Position numbers and translations under genes: made by a program
Shown here: one piece after another, positions 37,901 through 49,997 of the stretch
Layout: each line of letters begins with the position of its first letter
How positions within the stretch are numbered: position 1 is the stretch's first letter
DNA from: Istiophorus platypterus
Taxonomy: Eukaryota > Chordata > Actinopteri > Istiophoriformes > Istiophoridae
Length of the DNA stretch: 64,000 bases
Reading direction: 5' to 3'
Assembly: GCA_016859345.1 (NCBI GenBank)
Contig: CM029122.1
Location: forward strand, 25,387,075 to 25,451,074
Notes under the pieces: model-generated
What the model saw: the letters and a program-made list of their open reading frames with translations, nothing else
Told to the model about the DNA's origin: nothing
The model's database searches: none

Positions 37901-38979
37901 CCGTAGTAAACGCCCTGCCTTTACCGCAATGGTATCTCGTTTGCAAATAATTCTGTAGGTTGCAGGCTGTAGTTCTTAAAGTAATCGAAAAGTAAGTACT
38001 AAAAAGTAAGTACTAAAAAAGTACTAAAGCAGCCGGACAGTTTGTATTACCCATGTATGGGTGGTATGGGTCCTGCTCCAAAAACACAATATTCTATAAT
38101 TCCTGGAACCCATAATCCAAACACCTTAGATATATAAGAATGTGGAGGATACAGTACACATAAACATCTTCATTGATATGGAGGGTAAAAAACAAGTTGG
38201 AACTAAAGTAATTTGGCAACAGTGCCTCTAAACCTCCCCAAGTTTTCAGTGACAATGCAATAGAAACTATCTGCAACAATTCGTTTTGAAAGAGCAACGG
38301 CCAATGGGGAAACTCCAACACTCGGCCTACCAACCAATAGTGTAATGTCAGCATTCATTCACAAAGCATTTGAGTGACCAATGCTGTAACTTCATTACTT
38401 CATTACCAGCCCCACTGTTGCAGTCCCTACAAAAATGCCTTTTGTTAGTGTTTCCTTCCACATACATCTTATCTACTGTCAGTTCATGTCAGTGTCATAT
38501 TTGGCCTCCAACCTTAATGAAAAAAGTTACAAATAGTGATCCAGAACCATAAAATATGTGCATCATCAGATTGATGAGTAAACATTTACAGTGTGCCCAG
38601 TTAATAGCCATTTTCCAACTATTGAGGAAACCCAGAAACTTTTTCATTGAGTCAGGAAGTCTTTTTTCACGTAGATCAGGGGAATCAAGGAATCTGGGTC
38701 TGAATTTATAGTGTCTGAAATCACCCCCTGGGTCACTTGTTCATTTTTCACATCATCATAAACTATCTATAGAGAGTAGTAATTTGAAAATTTGGACATT
38801 TAGTTATCATTATTCTATCCCATTGATGAAATTAGAATTGCATAACTGTAATCCTCACATCTGCACAAAGAAATGAACAGAGAGTGATCTCGGATACAAT
38901 ATTAGCCAATGGTCCATAGTTATGGCCCCCAAAAAGTCTTTCATGATGCCAGGGGATAAGATGAAACAAGAAGAAAAAT
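34986..38979. other. Gene-free intergenic stretch
   Basis: No gene found in about 4 kb. The ORF at 37069-37458 (129 aa) has a hydrophobic Leu/Ser-rich middle but no family match, and it lies in pyrimidine-rich low-complexity sequence. The 111-aa minus ORF at 35629-35964 is also featureless. The stretch 36660-36860 is unusually free of repeats and could be a conserved non-coding element, which cannot be judged without alignment. Confidence 0.45.
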
Positions 38980-39051
38980 TTATATATATACATACATATA
39001 CATTTATATATATATATGTATGTATATAAAGGGAAAGAGAGAGAGAGAGAG
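38980..39051. repeat. AT-rich imperfect palindrome followed by (GA)n
   Basis: Compound TATA/CATA repeat at 38980-39029 with near-palindromic halves, followed by a short GA run (39034-39051). Confidence 0.85.
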
Positions 39052-39639
39052 GTTTCAATTAAAAAAAAAAATGTCACTAGATTACAAAGCACCATGGTTG
39101 ATGAGGAATAGAAAGAGGCTCAGTGGTAGAATTCAGTCAGCCCAGGCAGTACACTGTCAAACACTTACCCTTTAGTCACTGTGCGTACTGATGGTGTATC
39201 AGTAGATGGGGAATGTACAACTATACACACGCAAATATTTTCTGTGCAGCCATTTTCAGGTCCACAGTTTTTATCAGAACCTACTGTGAACAAATCTACC
39301 GCTTTTTCAGTCAGGTGCCATCTGATGGACAATCATGTTTTGGGAGCATTAACTTGAGAAGTTGAGAACTTGTCAGTTGCAATAAGTAACCTTTACCACT
39401 TGATACCAGGTTGTCTTATCAAAGGTATCACATTTGTTATCCTAATTTGTAAATTTGTTCTTGGGTTGTTGCATGTTTTGGGTTTTCTTTGTTTGCTTTT
39501 TTGAAGTGCCTTTATTATCCCCTGGGGTAGTTTAATCTCACCTTGGCTATTTTGTATTTTTTTCCCCCTGTGTGTGTGTGTGTGTGTGTGTTTTCAAAGA
39601 AGTGTTTTTGCCTTGCAATAGTAAAAGGAAAAGATGCGC
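39052..39639. other. Gene-free stretch with a short (TG)n
   Basis: Contains a TG repeat at 39570-39591. Nothing else recognised. Confidence 0.55.
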
Positions 39640-40160
39640 AATTAATAACAATGGCTCAGGTGGATGCATAGGGAAAGGTAGGTGAGGCAAGTTTAATTGT
39701 AAGCACATTTCAAAAACAAGGTAAGACAAAGTGTTTTACATAAAATATAAAAAAATAAAGTTATCCAAAATGTAAAAGCAACAGGAGATAATACAAATGA
39801 TAAAGATATAAATTAGAAAGAATTAAACAAAAAAACAGGAGTAAAAGTTACAGTCCATTGTAAGAAATGAGCAGTTATTTTATTTAATAAAAGGTTGCAG
39901 CAAACAGAAAAGTCTCCAGCCTTGATTGAAAAGAACTGAGAGAGGGAGCAGATCTGCAGTTCCCTGGGAGTTTGTTTCAGATATGCAGAGCATAAAAACT
40001 GAATGCTTCCCGTCCCAGACAACCTGAGGGGTCTGGATGGTTCACCAGATCTGAGAACTTGTTCTTAGTGAGATCTTTAACAGCAGCTTTCTAAATCAGC
40101 TGTAGTTGTCTGATCAACTTTTAAGAGAGAACTATAAACACACCATTACAGTAGTCAAGT
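39640..40160 (-). mobile_element. Antisense LINE-type 3' region relic
   Basis: In order, the plus strand carries 'agcaaacagaaaagtctcc', 'gcagatctgcagttccctgg', 'gtttgtttcagatatgcaga', 'cataaaaactgaatgc' and 'ggtctggatggttca', then 'attacagtagtcaagtcgac'. This matches the antisense of the C-terminal part of a LINE reverse-transcriptase ORF abundant in fish (L2-like, as I recall). Internal deletions have removed part of the consensus between about 40070 and 40100. No open frame survives. Confidence 0.6.
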
Positions 40161-40379
40161 CGACAGAAGGAAAATACATGGAATCCAGTCTGTTAAAAGC
40201 TAAGTGCAATCATTTTATTAACATGATAGGAGTCCAAATATATGGGGTGTTGTATAATCCTAATTTTATGCATATTTGCCCAAAGTGTCTGGAAGGCCCA
40301 TTCCAATGTTAACACATGCACAAGATACATTCTTAGAATTGCTACTGTCATAGACCAGACATCATATTATATTGTTTAG

Positions 40380-40655
40380 AATCATGTGCAAATAGTAAAT
40401 GGTAAACATATTCCATTTATATAGGGTTTTTCTAGACATATCAACCGCTCAGAGCTTTACACATCATGTCAGAATTAACCCATTCACATACATCATTTTT
40501 TTTCTTATACATTCCTGTACATCAGGGGCAGTTTGGGGTTCAATATCTTTCCAAGGACAATTCAACATGCACTGAAGGAGCTGGGGACCTTACATTGCAG
40601 GGACCTTTTGGTTAATGGACAATGCACTCTACCTCCTGATCCACAGCTACCCAAT
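40380..40655 (+). repeat. Teleost interspersed repeat ('aatggtaaac...' type)
   Basis: Contains 'aaatggtaaacatattcca', 'ttatatagggtttttctaga', 'cgctcagagctttaca', 'acccattcacata', 'tttccaaggacaattcaaca' and 'cactctacctcctgatccac'. All are in the same order as in a short interspersed repeat present in thousands of copies in fish genomes. Its formal class was not resolved. Short AT repeats follow at 40671-40700. Confidence 0.7.
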
Positions 40656-40700
40656 GCAGTTTGTTGAAATATATATATATATTTATATATATATATATAA

Positions 40701-43700
40701 AATCATCAATACACTGGTATTAGCTGCATGTTGTCTTACAAAATAGCAGCATAAGAACAATTTTGTTCTATGTCTCAGAACTACCAACCAGATGATTAAA
40801 ACTACACTAATCAATTCTTTAATTTTAATAATACATCATATGTGTAATGTGAAAAGTGTCATGCTTAGTGGCAAACCCATACAGAACTAGAAAATGCACA
40901 TAGCAGAGCTCAGACCTTCATAAAGGCCAATGTCAAACATACACTAGACTTCAGCAAACAAAAATCATATTCACAGTAAAACGATCCAGATCTGCCCCAA
41001 AATGTATTGGGTTCTTCCCTGGCCCAAGTTCAGTGCAAATCTCACTGTCATCACAATATAATCTGTGTCCTTTAATCGATCAGCCCTTCTTTGTCTGGTA
41101 TTATTTACCTTATTGGCTTAGACAAACTCAGTTTTTGTAGGAGATGACAGAAACCCATATTAGCAGCTGGTGCAGGTGTCGTTATGGCTTTGGAGTTTGA
41201 ATAAACGTCAACAGCCTTGTTGTAAACACACCACTCCGTTCTGACACCAAATTATTCTCAGTAGAGCAGCTCCATGTTTCATCTCATGGGTGACATCTTT
41301 GGGGGGCTATGGACTTGTAGCTTAAAAGCAGGAAGCCTTATTTTTGTACTTGATAAAACAGAACAACATATGTAACATATGCAAACTCAGCTTTGGCCTG
41401 GATTATTTTACTATAATTTTGCACAGCTGGGGAAAGTGATTTTGCATAGGTGCTAGGGATTTTGAGATATTAGAAATATTATGCTATAGGATTACAGTCA
41501 CTGAGGCAGGCCACACAACACTGAGGATGATATTTATACTGAACTACATCTATAACCATCTAATGTAATGTCTGCACAAGTCCCCTCCTTCATTCTCCTC
41601 CACTGCACCTCTTTTTTCCTTGCAGTCTTTTATATTCTTTATCTACAATTCTACTTTTCCTTCAGTGTTTACAGTCTGCCTACTAGCTTTAGCCTGAAGG
41701 GTGCCTTTGTTTTAACTCCCATGAAGTATTAGTGGTGACGTATTAAGAAACCCTTCAGATGGGCCCTCAGATGGGCCAAGTGTTCAGAGTCACACCAGTT
41801 TTATTTTTTAATGTTCAAGCATACACTAATAAAACTTTAAATCAACTTCTATCTATAAAATAATGACAAAGAGTGAGGCAAAGTCTGGTGCATTTTTTGT
41901 AGATTTACTATGCACCAAATACAGTAAGACTGGTTCATGAACAAGGACACTGAATCTGAAACAGAGGCTCTCATTCTTATATACAGTCTTTACACCTCCC
42001 TATGGATGGAAATATCAGATAGTGTGTTCTTTTTGATGCTTTCCAGTGGTATAGAGGTGTACCTCACAGCTTAGGGATTTAGGGATCCTAAATTAGGGAT
42101 TAGGGATTTCTGCTGCTATTGCAGCATTCTGTTGCTTTACCATCCTTAGTAGAGACAAAGGACCTGTTATGTTTGCCTCTCAACATCCTGCAGGTGTCCA
42201 ACAAATGGCTGGCTAACAAAAAAATATGGCCTGAATCCAAGGCCTCACTTTCCACGGGTCCTGCGGGTCCAGAGGCCTCTCGAAGGCCCATTTATTAGCC
42301 AATCTTACATGAATGCCAGTAGTACAGGTAAGGTAAAAATACACATTAGTGGGTGGTGGGTTAATAGTCCCTCCATGTTAACAGGATACAATGGTACTTT
42401 CGTGGAGGCATACTAAAAGTGGAGGTCAGCAACATGGTTCCAATAATAAAAGCTGTGCCCAAGGAACTCCAACAGTTTAGATGACCATGCTGTTTTCAGA
42501 GTGTAGTTTTTAATGTCACAAGATATCCATCCTCCATCTCAAATACCCAATTGCTTGTCACTCTGCTTGTGATAAGCACTGCATCCTAACTCATGTATGT
42601 GTGTGTGCATGGGAAACATTCTATAAATCATATAGATCTGTGCCAATAATCCGGCTTGACCATGAAGAAGAAAAGCAAGCTATGGTTTCTGGACTTGTTC
42701 CTCATATGTCTATTACCACCTCAATGGACCATACGTGCCATCAAAGCTCACTCTTCATCTATTTATATGTCATTAAATAAAACTCCTTTCACTCTTCCTT
42801 TAAAACAATGCAAATGAGATTGAGTTAATTTGTTAATTTGTCTCTTTTTCTAGATCTCCAAAACCCTCAAAAAGATGTGGATCTGAACCTATGTGCTGTA
42901 GTCATGTGTCACCATAACTGAAGAAATAACAAAACCCCTGAGGGCTGATAAGACTGACAAAAGAAATCCATGATCTCAACATCAGGAACAGAGACAAAGA
43001 CAAGTGACTGCTGTAGTTCAAGAAAAAAAGGATAAGGTGAGACAGAACCAGGACAAAACCACACTTTTTTTTGTTGATGAAAAGAATTCTGAAACACAGT
43101 ATGTGACTGAGACTGATGAGGTCTTTTATACGGTTAAGGTTAATTTTTTACTTTTACCAACCTGTATTAGCGAATAAAACATTGTAATGAGATCAGTACC
43201 CCAGATTGGCACAGTCAATTCATAGACTATTTCTTAAAAGAATGATATAAGTGAGCTAATTAGAACACAGATTCAACCAACATCACGGTTATACAGTTTA
43301 TCACCATGCATGAGATACTGTTCTCATGTCATGGCTGTCTTATATTCTCTGTATATCTTCAGAGCATTTTTTGTTGCACATTGTCAGAAATTAACATTAC
43401 ATTAACAGTATGGATGTGAAGATTACAAATGACAATAGTTATGACAGAAATTTTTTATTAAAGAATGAACTAATGCAGTTTATACTGCTGCCACATTTGT
43501 TCCATGATATCATTAATAATAGTGTAACCTCCCTGAGTAGGTATGTTTACATTCTGAAAAACCAGACGTTCTTAAGCAAGATTTTGTGTAGGTCAGGGAA
43601 GATTTGGCCCTTCTCTGCCACCCTAGTCGAGATACTTTTTAATTATCCATGTTCAAAGTACACAGAGTAGTATAAAAACAATACAGTATTTATCATAGCC

Positions 43701-44896
43701 ATCCATTAACATATGCATAAATGCTCTATAGGCTAAAAAAATATTTTGAGCTTGTAGAGGGATGTTCACAAATAATTAAAAAGTTTGTAACTATAAATTG
43801 GCCTTTGTAAACAAGTAAAATAAATCTACACAGCAAATATAAGTCTATGCAGAAAAAAGGTAAAATTAGTATTTGTAAAAAAATGTGCACATTTAAAAAA
43901 GATATTTGTAAAAAGTTGTATTTTACAGGTTTACAGTGTTTTTAAAAGATTTACAAAGTAGTTGATTTACAACTAAAAACTTTGGAACCATTTCTGAAAA
44001 TCAGTTTACAAGCTAAAAAAAAATTTGACATTGATTTGAGCCCATAAATCTCATTCAGTTTCTCATGCCAGAGCAGATGCTTACAGAAAATCTTTAAATA
44101 ATGCCATCAAACATACAATGCACTGTCATTACTTTTCAGAATGCCCTCAATTCCTTATATGAAATGGTCAAATGGATGTACAATGGTTCCATTAAAGCTG
44201 TAACACTTAAATGCAATGTTTTAGTCATTTAAATTCCATGTTTTTTAGCCAATTAACTGAAAATGATGCAGATGAAATTACTACAGGTCATTTCATACTT
44301 TTGAGGCAGCCTTTGCTTTTCTATCTGTGTCAGGGAAATTTTGAAAATCATCTTGCTGGCATTTGGCAGTTGCTTGAAATGTGATGGTTAAACCATCACA
44401 GTGAATGTACATTTTCTTGTCCAAGGTACTTTACTGTTACCAAGGCTCAATTACCACCCATGCCACAAGGGTAACCACCAAAGGGACCCAGCCCCCTTTG
44501 GTGCCTAAAAGCCCTAGGTTCCATATCAGTTGGCTCTAATTTTCTAGTTGGATAATTGTGCAGGAATCTGCACCACTAAAATATAACCTCAGTTAAGAGG
44601 GGTCATTCATTATTACCCACTCTTGTGGCCCTGGTCTTAAATAGGGATCCTTTTCAGGTCTGTACACTAAAGATGAAGATAGAAGTATTATGGGTATCCA
44701 GAAAATATAATAAATCCAAATATATCTTATTAATTTGTGCGATAGAGCTCCATTGTCATCCAAAAATGATAGAAAACACATCAGTGAGCTGCACTGCAGC
44801 ATTGGGGGATATGTTCCTTCATTTATAGGAACACACATACTCTAGATAAAGCAATGGAGCACCAAATGTGTATTAATCCACCAGGGAAACCGTTCC
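40701..44896. other. Gene-free intergenic stretch
   Basis: About 4.2 kb without a supportable gene. The 86-aa ORF at 43410-43670 and others lack family signatures. It includes a cluster of four TTAGGG motifs (42071-42105) and an AT-rich block at 43737-43990 rich in TTTGTAAA/TTTACAA words. Confidence 0.5.
42071..42105 (+). repeat. Four TTAGGG motifs in 35 bp
   Basis: TTAGGG occurs at 42071, 42079, 42093 and 42100, embedded in a degenerate TTAGGGAT repeat. It is too short and irregular to call an interstitial telomere. A simple 8-mer duplication is the likelier origin. Confidence 0.7.
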
Positions 44897-44953
44897 CAAA
44901 AATAGCTCTATATACTCCTGTTTGAGTAACATTTACTAAAAACTACAGTGCCC
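44897..44953 (+). repeat. Dispersed repeat fragment, copy 1
   Basis: 'aaaaatagctctatatactc' followed by a TGTTTGAGTAACnTTT block and 'aaaaactacagtgcccag' resembles 46577-46640 in order and spacing, so the two are copies of one short family. Confidence 0.5.
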
Positions 44954-45019
44954 AGAGGTCTCATAAATTAATTACTTGTCCCATACTATATGTATTTGAC
45001 CAGTTTGTAAAGAAATGTT

Positions 45020-45310
45020 CTAGTTCAGGGAACATATTTTGGGAAATAAGCCTGTTTGCTTACTTGCTAAGAGTTAGATGAGAATACTGATACCAATCTC
45101 TTATTTTTCTTTTAATATTACACAAAGGGGCAAAGGGGCTTTTAGCTTAACTTTGTATAAAGACTGGAAACAGGGGAAACAGTTAGCGTGGATCGGTCCA
45201 GTTTTAAGAAATCTGCCTGCCAGCATCTACAAAACTCACTAATTAAGACATTAGATGTAATTTAAGGAACTCATTCACACAAAGAAATGTAAAAATGGCA
45301 AATAGTGATT
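45020..45310 (+). repeat. Dispersed teleost repeat, copy D (most complete)
   Basis: Contains 'ttttgggaaataagcctg', 'gttagatgagaatactgat', 'ataaagactggaaacagggg', 'aatctgcctgccagcatct' and 'actcactaattaagacatta'. The motif order matches copy A (14079-14285), and the middle matches copy B. Non-coding. Confidence 0.75.
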
Positions 45311-46576
45311 CTAAGTGAAGTGACATAATTAAGCTGATGTGATTCCCCTCCAGGCACCCTGACTTCCTTGTCTTGTTGTGACCATAACATCTAACTCATC
45401 TGACTCTTGCCAAGAAGTGAAATGTCAACCTCTTCCTTTAAGACCTTTATGAATTTACTTTATGATGGGTTCACATGCTGTGTATTTCCTCATAAAGTTG
45501 TTTTTATCAAATTGTGTCAAAATAACTGATATGAAGAAAACTTCTTGTCGAGGCTTGGTTTCTGGGGAAATAATTAGGATGCCAGGTTAATCCAGTTAGG
45601 ATTTGGCAAGCAATTTAATTCCTACATTATTTTTGCTGTTACTTTTGAAATGTGTTCCTTCTTGAAGAGGTTCAATATGTTAGACATACATATTCTATTC
45701 AATTCAAATGTTACAACATTTGAATTGTATCAGTAAAGGCTGAAAAATAGATGAAAGAGGCTGATGATTTAGGGTCGTGGCATGTTACTATATTCTAAAT
45801 TCAATACTGGCTAGGAAGAGGTAAAACCGGTTGCAGAGGCATGTTGAAGGGATTTAGTGATTTCAAATCTTCCTCTTTTGTTCCGTTTTCTACATCTACC
45901 ACTATTAGCCACAGATGCTAACACATTCCATTCATCTACACAACAGGGAGGGGTGGAGTTGGGTGTACAATACCAGCGCATAGCAGCAGGTGAGGGAGGT
46001 TATCCATGCTGGGAATAGAAGCACATATTTGTGAAGTGTGTGTACATACTGTGTGGTTGGGCTGCTCTCTGATTAGTTGAAGGTGTTGGCTGTATTCATT
46101 GTGCTGCAGCAGGTCCACAAGGTTACCACACAAAAGTTCATGAGCAAGAGGCTTGTTATGATCCAGCACCTTAAACTGAAAGTAAAACTTTCATCTTTCA
46201 AACTTTCAACTTTCATTGAATCAATATAGTCATTTGTGTACATCACCGGACTAAAATGTACTGTTATACTTTGAAAAATACTGAGCTTAGCAGAGTTAAT
46301 TCCTAACTCACTGGTATATTTAATTAAATGATTGTCTATTAATGAGGCTTCTGATAAACTATATATTAAAAAAAAACAAAACAGCAAAATTAACAATCAA
46401 TTATTCCTGCTAGCAGGTATTATTTGTTTATCCAAATTTCTGACGTATCTTACTCCTCTGTGCCATAGAGCTCCATGTTCCTTTGTCAGAATGAAGTCTA
46501 CTTTGACTTAATTCCTCATATGGTGCAAAAACCTGGTAATGTAAATAGAGCTTAAAATGTGTGTTGACCCAAAGCT
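45311..46576. other. Gene-free intergenic stretch
   Basis: No recognised gene or repeat. The 107-aa and 77-aa minus ORFs (45936-46396) have no family signature. Confidence 0.5.
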
Positions 46577-46640
46577 GAAAATAGTATTATATACACTTGT
46601 TCCTTTTGTTGGAATAACGTTAGCAAAAAAATTACAGTGC
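46577..46640 (+). repeat. Dispersed repeat fragment, copy 2
   Basis: Partner of 44897-44953: 'gaaaatagta...tatacac', 'tgttggaataacgtta' and 'aaaaattacagtgcaca' occur in the same order. Confidence 0.5.
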
Positions 46641-48739
46641 ACAGCTTTTTTAGGGAAATTATTAAACTTTTTTTAAAAATTAATCTAGACTATGTATTTG
46701 TGACCTGTGTTTTAAAGATTTATGTTTTCACAAAGAAGTAAGAAAAAGATTCAAACTGCGCTTTTTTCATTAACATGACTACTTTAAAAACTGTGTTTTT
46801 ACATTCCCTCTTTGACTTTGCTGAAACAGTCATTTGATGCCAGATCTCATGACATTTTATGTCATGTTATCCAAAAAGAAATATTTAGTTGTGATGAACA
46901 CAGAATCATCACCTGACTCAGCAGTTGCCCGTGGCTATTTGTTGCATTTTAGCATCTTTTGCTAATAATTTTAGTTTTAAGGCCCACATCTTTACTGTGC
47001 TATAAGCAGCCTGAAGACTGCAATTTCTTCATGAAAAATCCTCATTGCTATGACAAATACTGTATCTCCCATGTGAGGAGGTACAGAGTTTCTGTGTGGT
47101 TTATCTTCTTAATGTAAGAAGTAATGCACCGTTATGAATGTGTACTCTCTCCACAAGACAGAAACTAGGATGAAATTCAACATTCACATGACACATCTGT
47201 ATGCATGACTGACTGAATGACTAATTAACTTACTCAGTGGAGCTTATCTGTACAGATGAGTCCAGTGTTTGGTTCACATTGCCTCTGTCTGCCCACATCT
47301 GCCCACATCAAATTCAGTGTATATCTCAGATCACACAGGATCTTTCTTTATGGTCAACATGGATACATTTTATGTTGAGGCTGTTTTGCTGGTGTGCAAA
47401 ATGAGTGCAGTGCCTTCTCAGTCCCTTTTTTTTCTTTATTTCATACCCCCAAAACAAGATGTGTACAGTATTCCAAAACACATAGGTCAGCATTCAAAGC
47501 AGCCTCCAGAGAGATTTCATCCTACTGAAACAAACCCAGTGGTTGTCTTCTTACTTAAGACAGAATCAACGTTGACATGGGAGTCTCCTGAGAATTTAAG
47601 ACACTGGCCCTTAGGTTTGAACAATGTTTATATTCAGACATGTGAAGAGAGGTTAAGGGCCTAAAAGCTACTACACCCTGATGATAAACTCTTCAGCCTC
47701 CTTAAAACAAAGAACTCATTAAACATCCGTAACGCCTCATCGCCTCTCTCCACAGTCCAAGGCATAAAAGCAAGAGAGATAAAATGGAAATCTTAAAGAG
47801 AAAAAACATGAGAACCCCCCCCCCATTCAGCATGATGCAAGGCGATAAAGGATGGTTGAAGGAGAGTGACTGATGGAAGGCTCACAGTTTGTTTTCTCTT
47901 TCTGTTTTCTGCCTATTTTTCGCCTTGCCTTCTCAGACAGTTTTTTTTTTTTAGTAAACAGTCAAGAGCTGAGCTCCAGTGTTGTGAAGATATTTTCATT
48001 TTCTGTTGCTGCCTCATAAACAGAGAGCTGTGAAAGACAATGTGGCTAGAATTGATGAATATATAACCAGTGCCTTTAATATCTTTAATTCTTGCTGCAG
48101 ATGTGGCAGAGAATAGTGCACTGTATTAGACAAAGATTAAAAAAAAGAAAAAAGATGGCGAGTACTTTTCAATTCTGAGGTTTTGGGCTGGATTAAAAAT
48201 TTTTTTGCTGCAGGTTTTAGTCATAATGCTACTCCCAGGAACATCAAGGCAGCTTTTTACAGTTATTGCCTTATTGTTTCAAGGCACTGACTGTCACCTG
48301 CTGGGGTAACCAAAATAACAGAAGATCTGCAATGCAATGCAATGCCGGTGTTTTTTTGCAATGCTGATAGATTGATAAGCCAACTAGCACTTTGTTTAAA
48401 TCATATTGACCACTTTACACAGCTATTAAGAGTAGGGCTACTGTGTGGGATTGCATGATATTGTTTTTAAATCTTATCAATATCTATCTGTGTTATTTGT
48501 TTCTATTTATTGGCTTCTTGTGGCTGTTTTGGATGGCTAACAGCTCAATGGTCAACTTATTAATCCATAAAGCTTGACAACTTCAGCCTTGTTGCAAGGT
48601 TTAAATCTCAAATTCAGTGGATCGACCTTTTTCAGAAAGCAAAAATATACCCCAGAGACCTAACACTGATACTAATATAAAGCGAAGAATCTGAGCACCT
48701 TTATCTAGACTTGGCAAAGAAGTCTGACTAGCTAGATGC
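46641..48739. other. Gene-free intergenic stretch
   Basis: No supportable gene. The 131-aa ORF at 47269-47664 has no recognised domain, and no upstream or downstream exon partner is evident. Confidence 0.5.
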
Positions 48740-49062
48740 TTGGCTCCTCACTATGCTGCTATAGGCCTAGACTGCCGGGGGACTTCTCCCTTTCCACCAC
48801 CTCCTTCTCTCCTCCTGTTGCTTTCTGCAGGTTTTTCTGCCTCTGATGCTCCTGAGTCTGGATCCATGGCTGCAGATCCATCTACTGCCCCATGAGCATG
48901 ATCAACACCTACTGCTTTAATTATTATGATTACTACTGTTACCATTTCATTTAGTCCTATTAGTAATATTATTAGCTCTGTTAGTATAACTAAAGTATAT
49001 ATAGCTATTAGTCCCATTATTTACTATGCTCTCTCTCCTCCCTCCTGCCCCCCTTATCTCGT

Positions 49063-49108
<46 letters not shown>

Positions 49109-49347
49109 ACTCTCAACCCAGCCAATCGAGGCAGACCCCCCCCCACCATGAGTCAGGACCTGTTCAATGTTTCTACCTGTTAAAAGGGAGTTTTTCGTTG
49201 CCAAGTGCTGCTCATGGGGAAATGTTGGGTCTCTGTAAGTAATAACTATAAAGAGTCTGGTCTAGACCTGCTCTATATGAAAAGTGCCCTGAGATAACAT
49301 CTGTTATGATTTGGTGCTAAATAAATAAAGTTGAATTGAATCGAATT
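48740..49347 (+). repeat. Long teleost interspersed repeat with internal (TC)n
   Basis: Starts near 'gctgctataggcctagactg', contains a TC microsatellite (49065-49107) and ends with 'tttctacctgttaaaaggga', 'gccaagtgctgctcat', 'agtgccctgagataaca', 'atgatttggtgctaaataa' and a (TTGAA)-type tail at about 49332-49347. I recognise this order from a very abundant fish repeat. The A/T-rich pentamer tail suggests retrotransposition. Its formal class is not known to me. ORFs of 85-88 aa across it are not genes. Confidence 0.72.
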
Positions 49348-49824
49348 GAATATGCTGTCAAAGCTGTAATCTCACTTGTTGCTCAATACCCTGGCCTGCA
49401 GAGTCTTGGGGTAAACAGAAAGAGCTATGGTGGTGAGCTGTTGGGCTGTATTATTTGATGTGGTGGCTAGTTGACCGGTATAAGCCAGCTACAGTGGAAG
49501 GGATGTCTTACTTTTGTTCTGTCTTCTGCCTGGCTATATTTCTGAAGGTTCTCCTCCTGACTCATTGGCAGCATGGCTGGTTACAGACTAGGTGCCTGGA
49601 TATATTGGCCAGCAAAACAACACAATTGACTCCTCGGCTTAGAGACCATTTGGCACTGTACTGGGTCTATTTCAGATATAAACCATCATCCCACTGATGG
49701 GAAACATGATCTCTTAATTACTGTCTCTATATTACATCACCCTCCTCTCACATGGCAGACACACCTTCATTACCTAAATACTCACTGTGTTGTAAGACTA
49801 TGTTTATCTCTTGTGTTGTACAAT
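49348..49824. other. Gene-free stretch
   Basis: No gene recognised. The 80-aa ORF at 49455-49697 is featureless. Confidence 0.5.
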
Positions 49825-49860
49825 ACAAGACCAAAACTATATGGACACTATTGTCGTCTT
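49825..49860 (+). mobile_element. Possible Tc1-like terminal repeat fragment
   Basis: 'accaaaactatatggacac' resembles the reverse complement of the terminal repeat at 415-440 ('gccaaaagtatgtggagat'), about 15 of 19 positions. It could be the left end of the element whose transposase remnant lies at 51130-51440, with the solo LTR at 49998 inserted inside. Confidence 0.42.
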
Positions 49861-49997
49861 CCTTTGGTCAATCATCCTTTGGGCTCTGCCACTGGCTTTC
49901 AAGTGAGAATATCTTGAAGGGGCTCTCTAATCTTCTGTATCCCCTTATATTTTCTGGGCATTGTCATGACTTTTCTATTATGGGGTTAGTAAGAAAT

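Noticed and set aside
42071..42105. Interstitial telomere
   Set aside because: Only four irregularly spaced TTAGGG words. The spacing fits a TTAGGGAT microduplication better.
48751..49204. 85-88-aa ORFs on both strands near the TC repeat
   Set aside because: They lie wholly within an abundant teleost interspersed repeat and its microsatellite.
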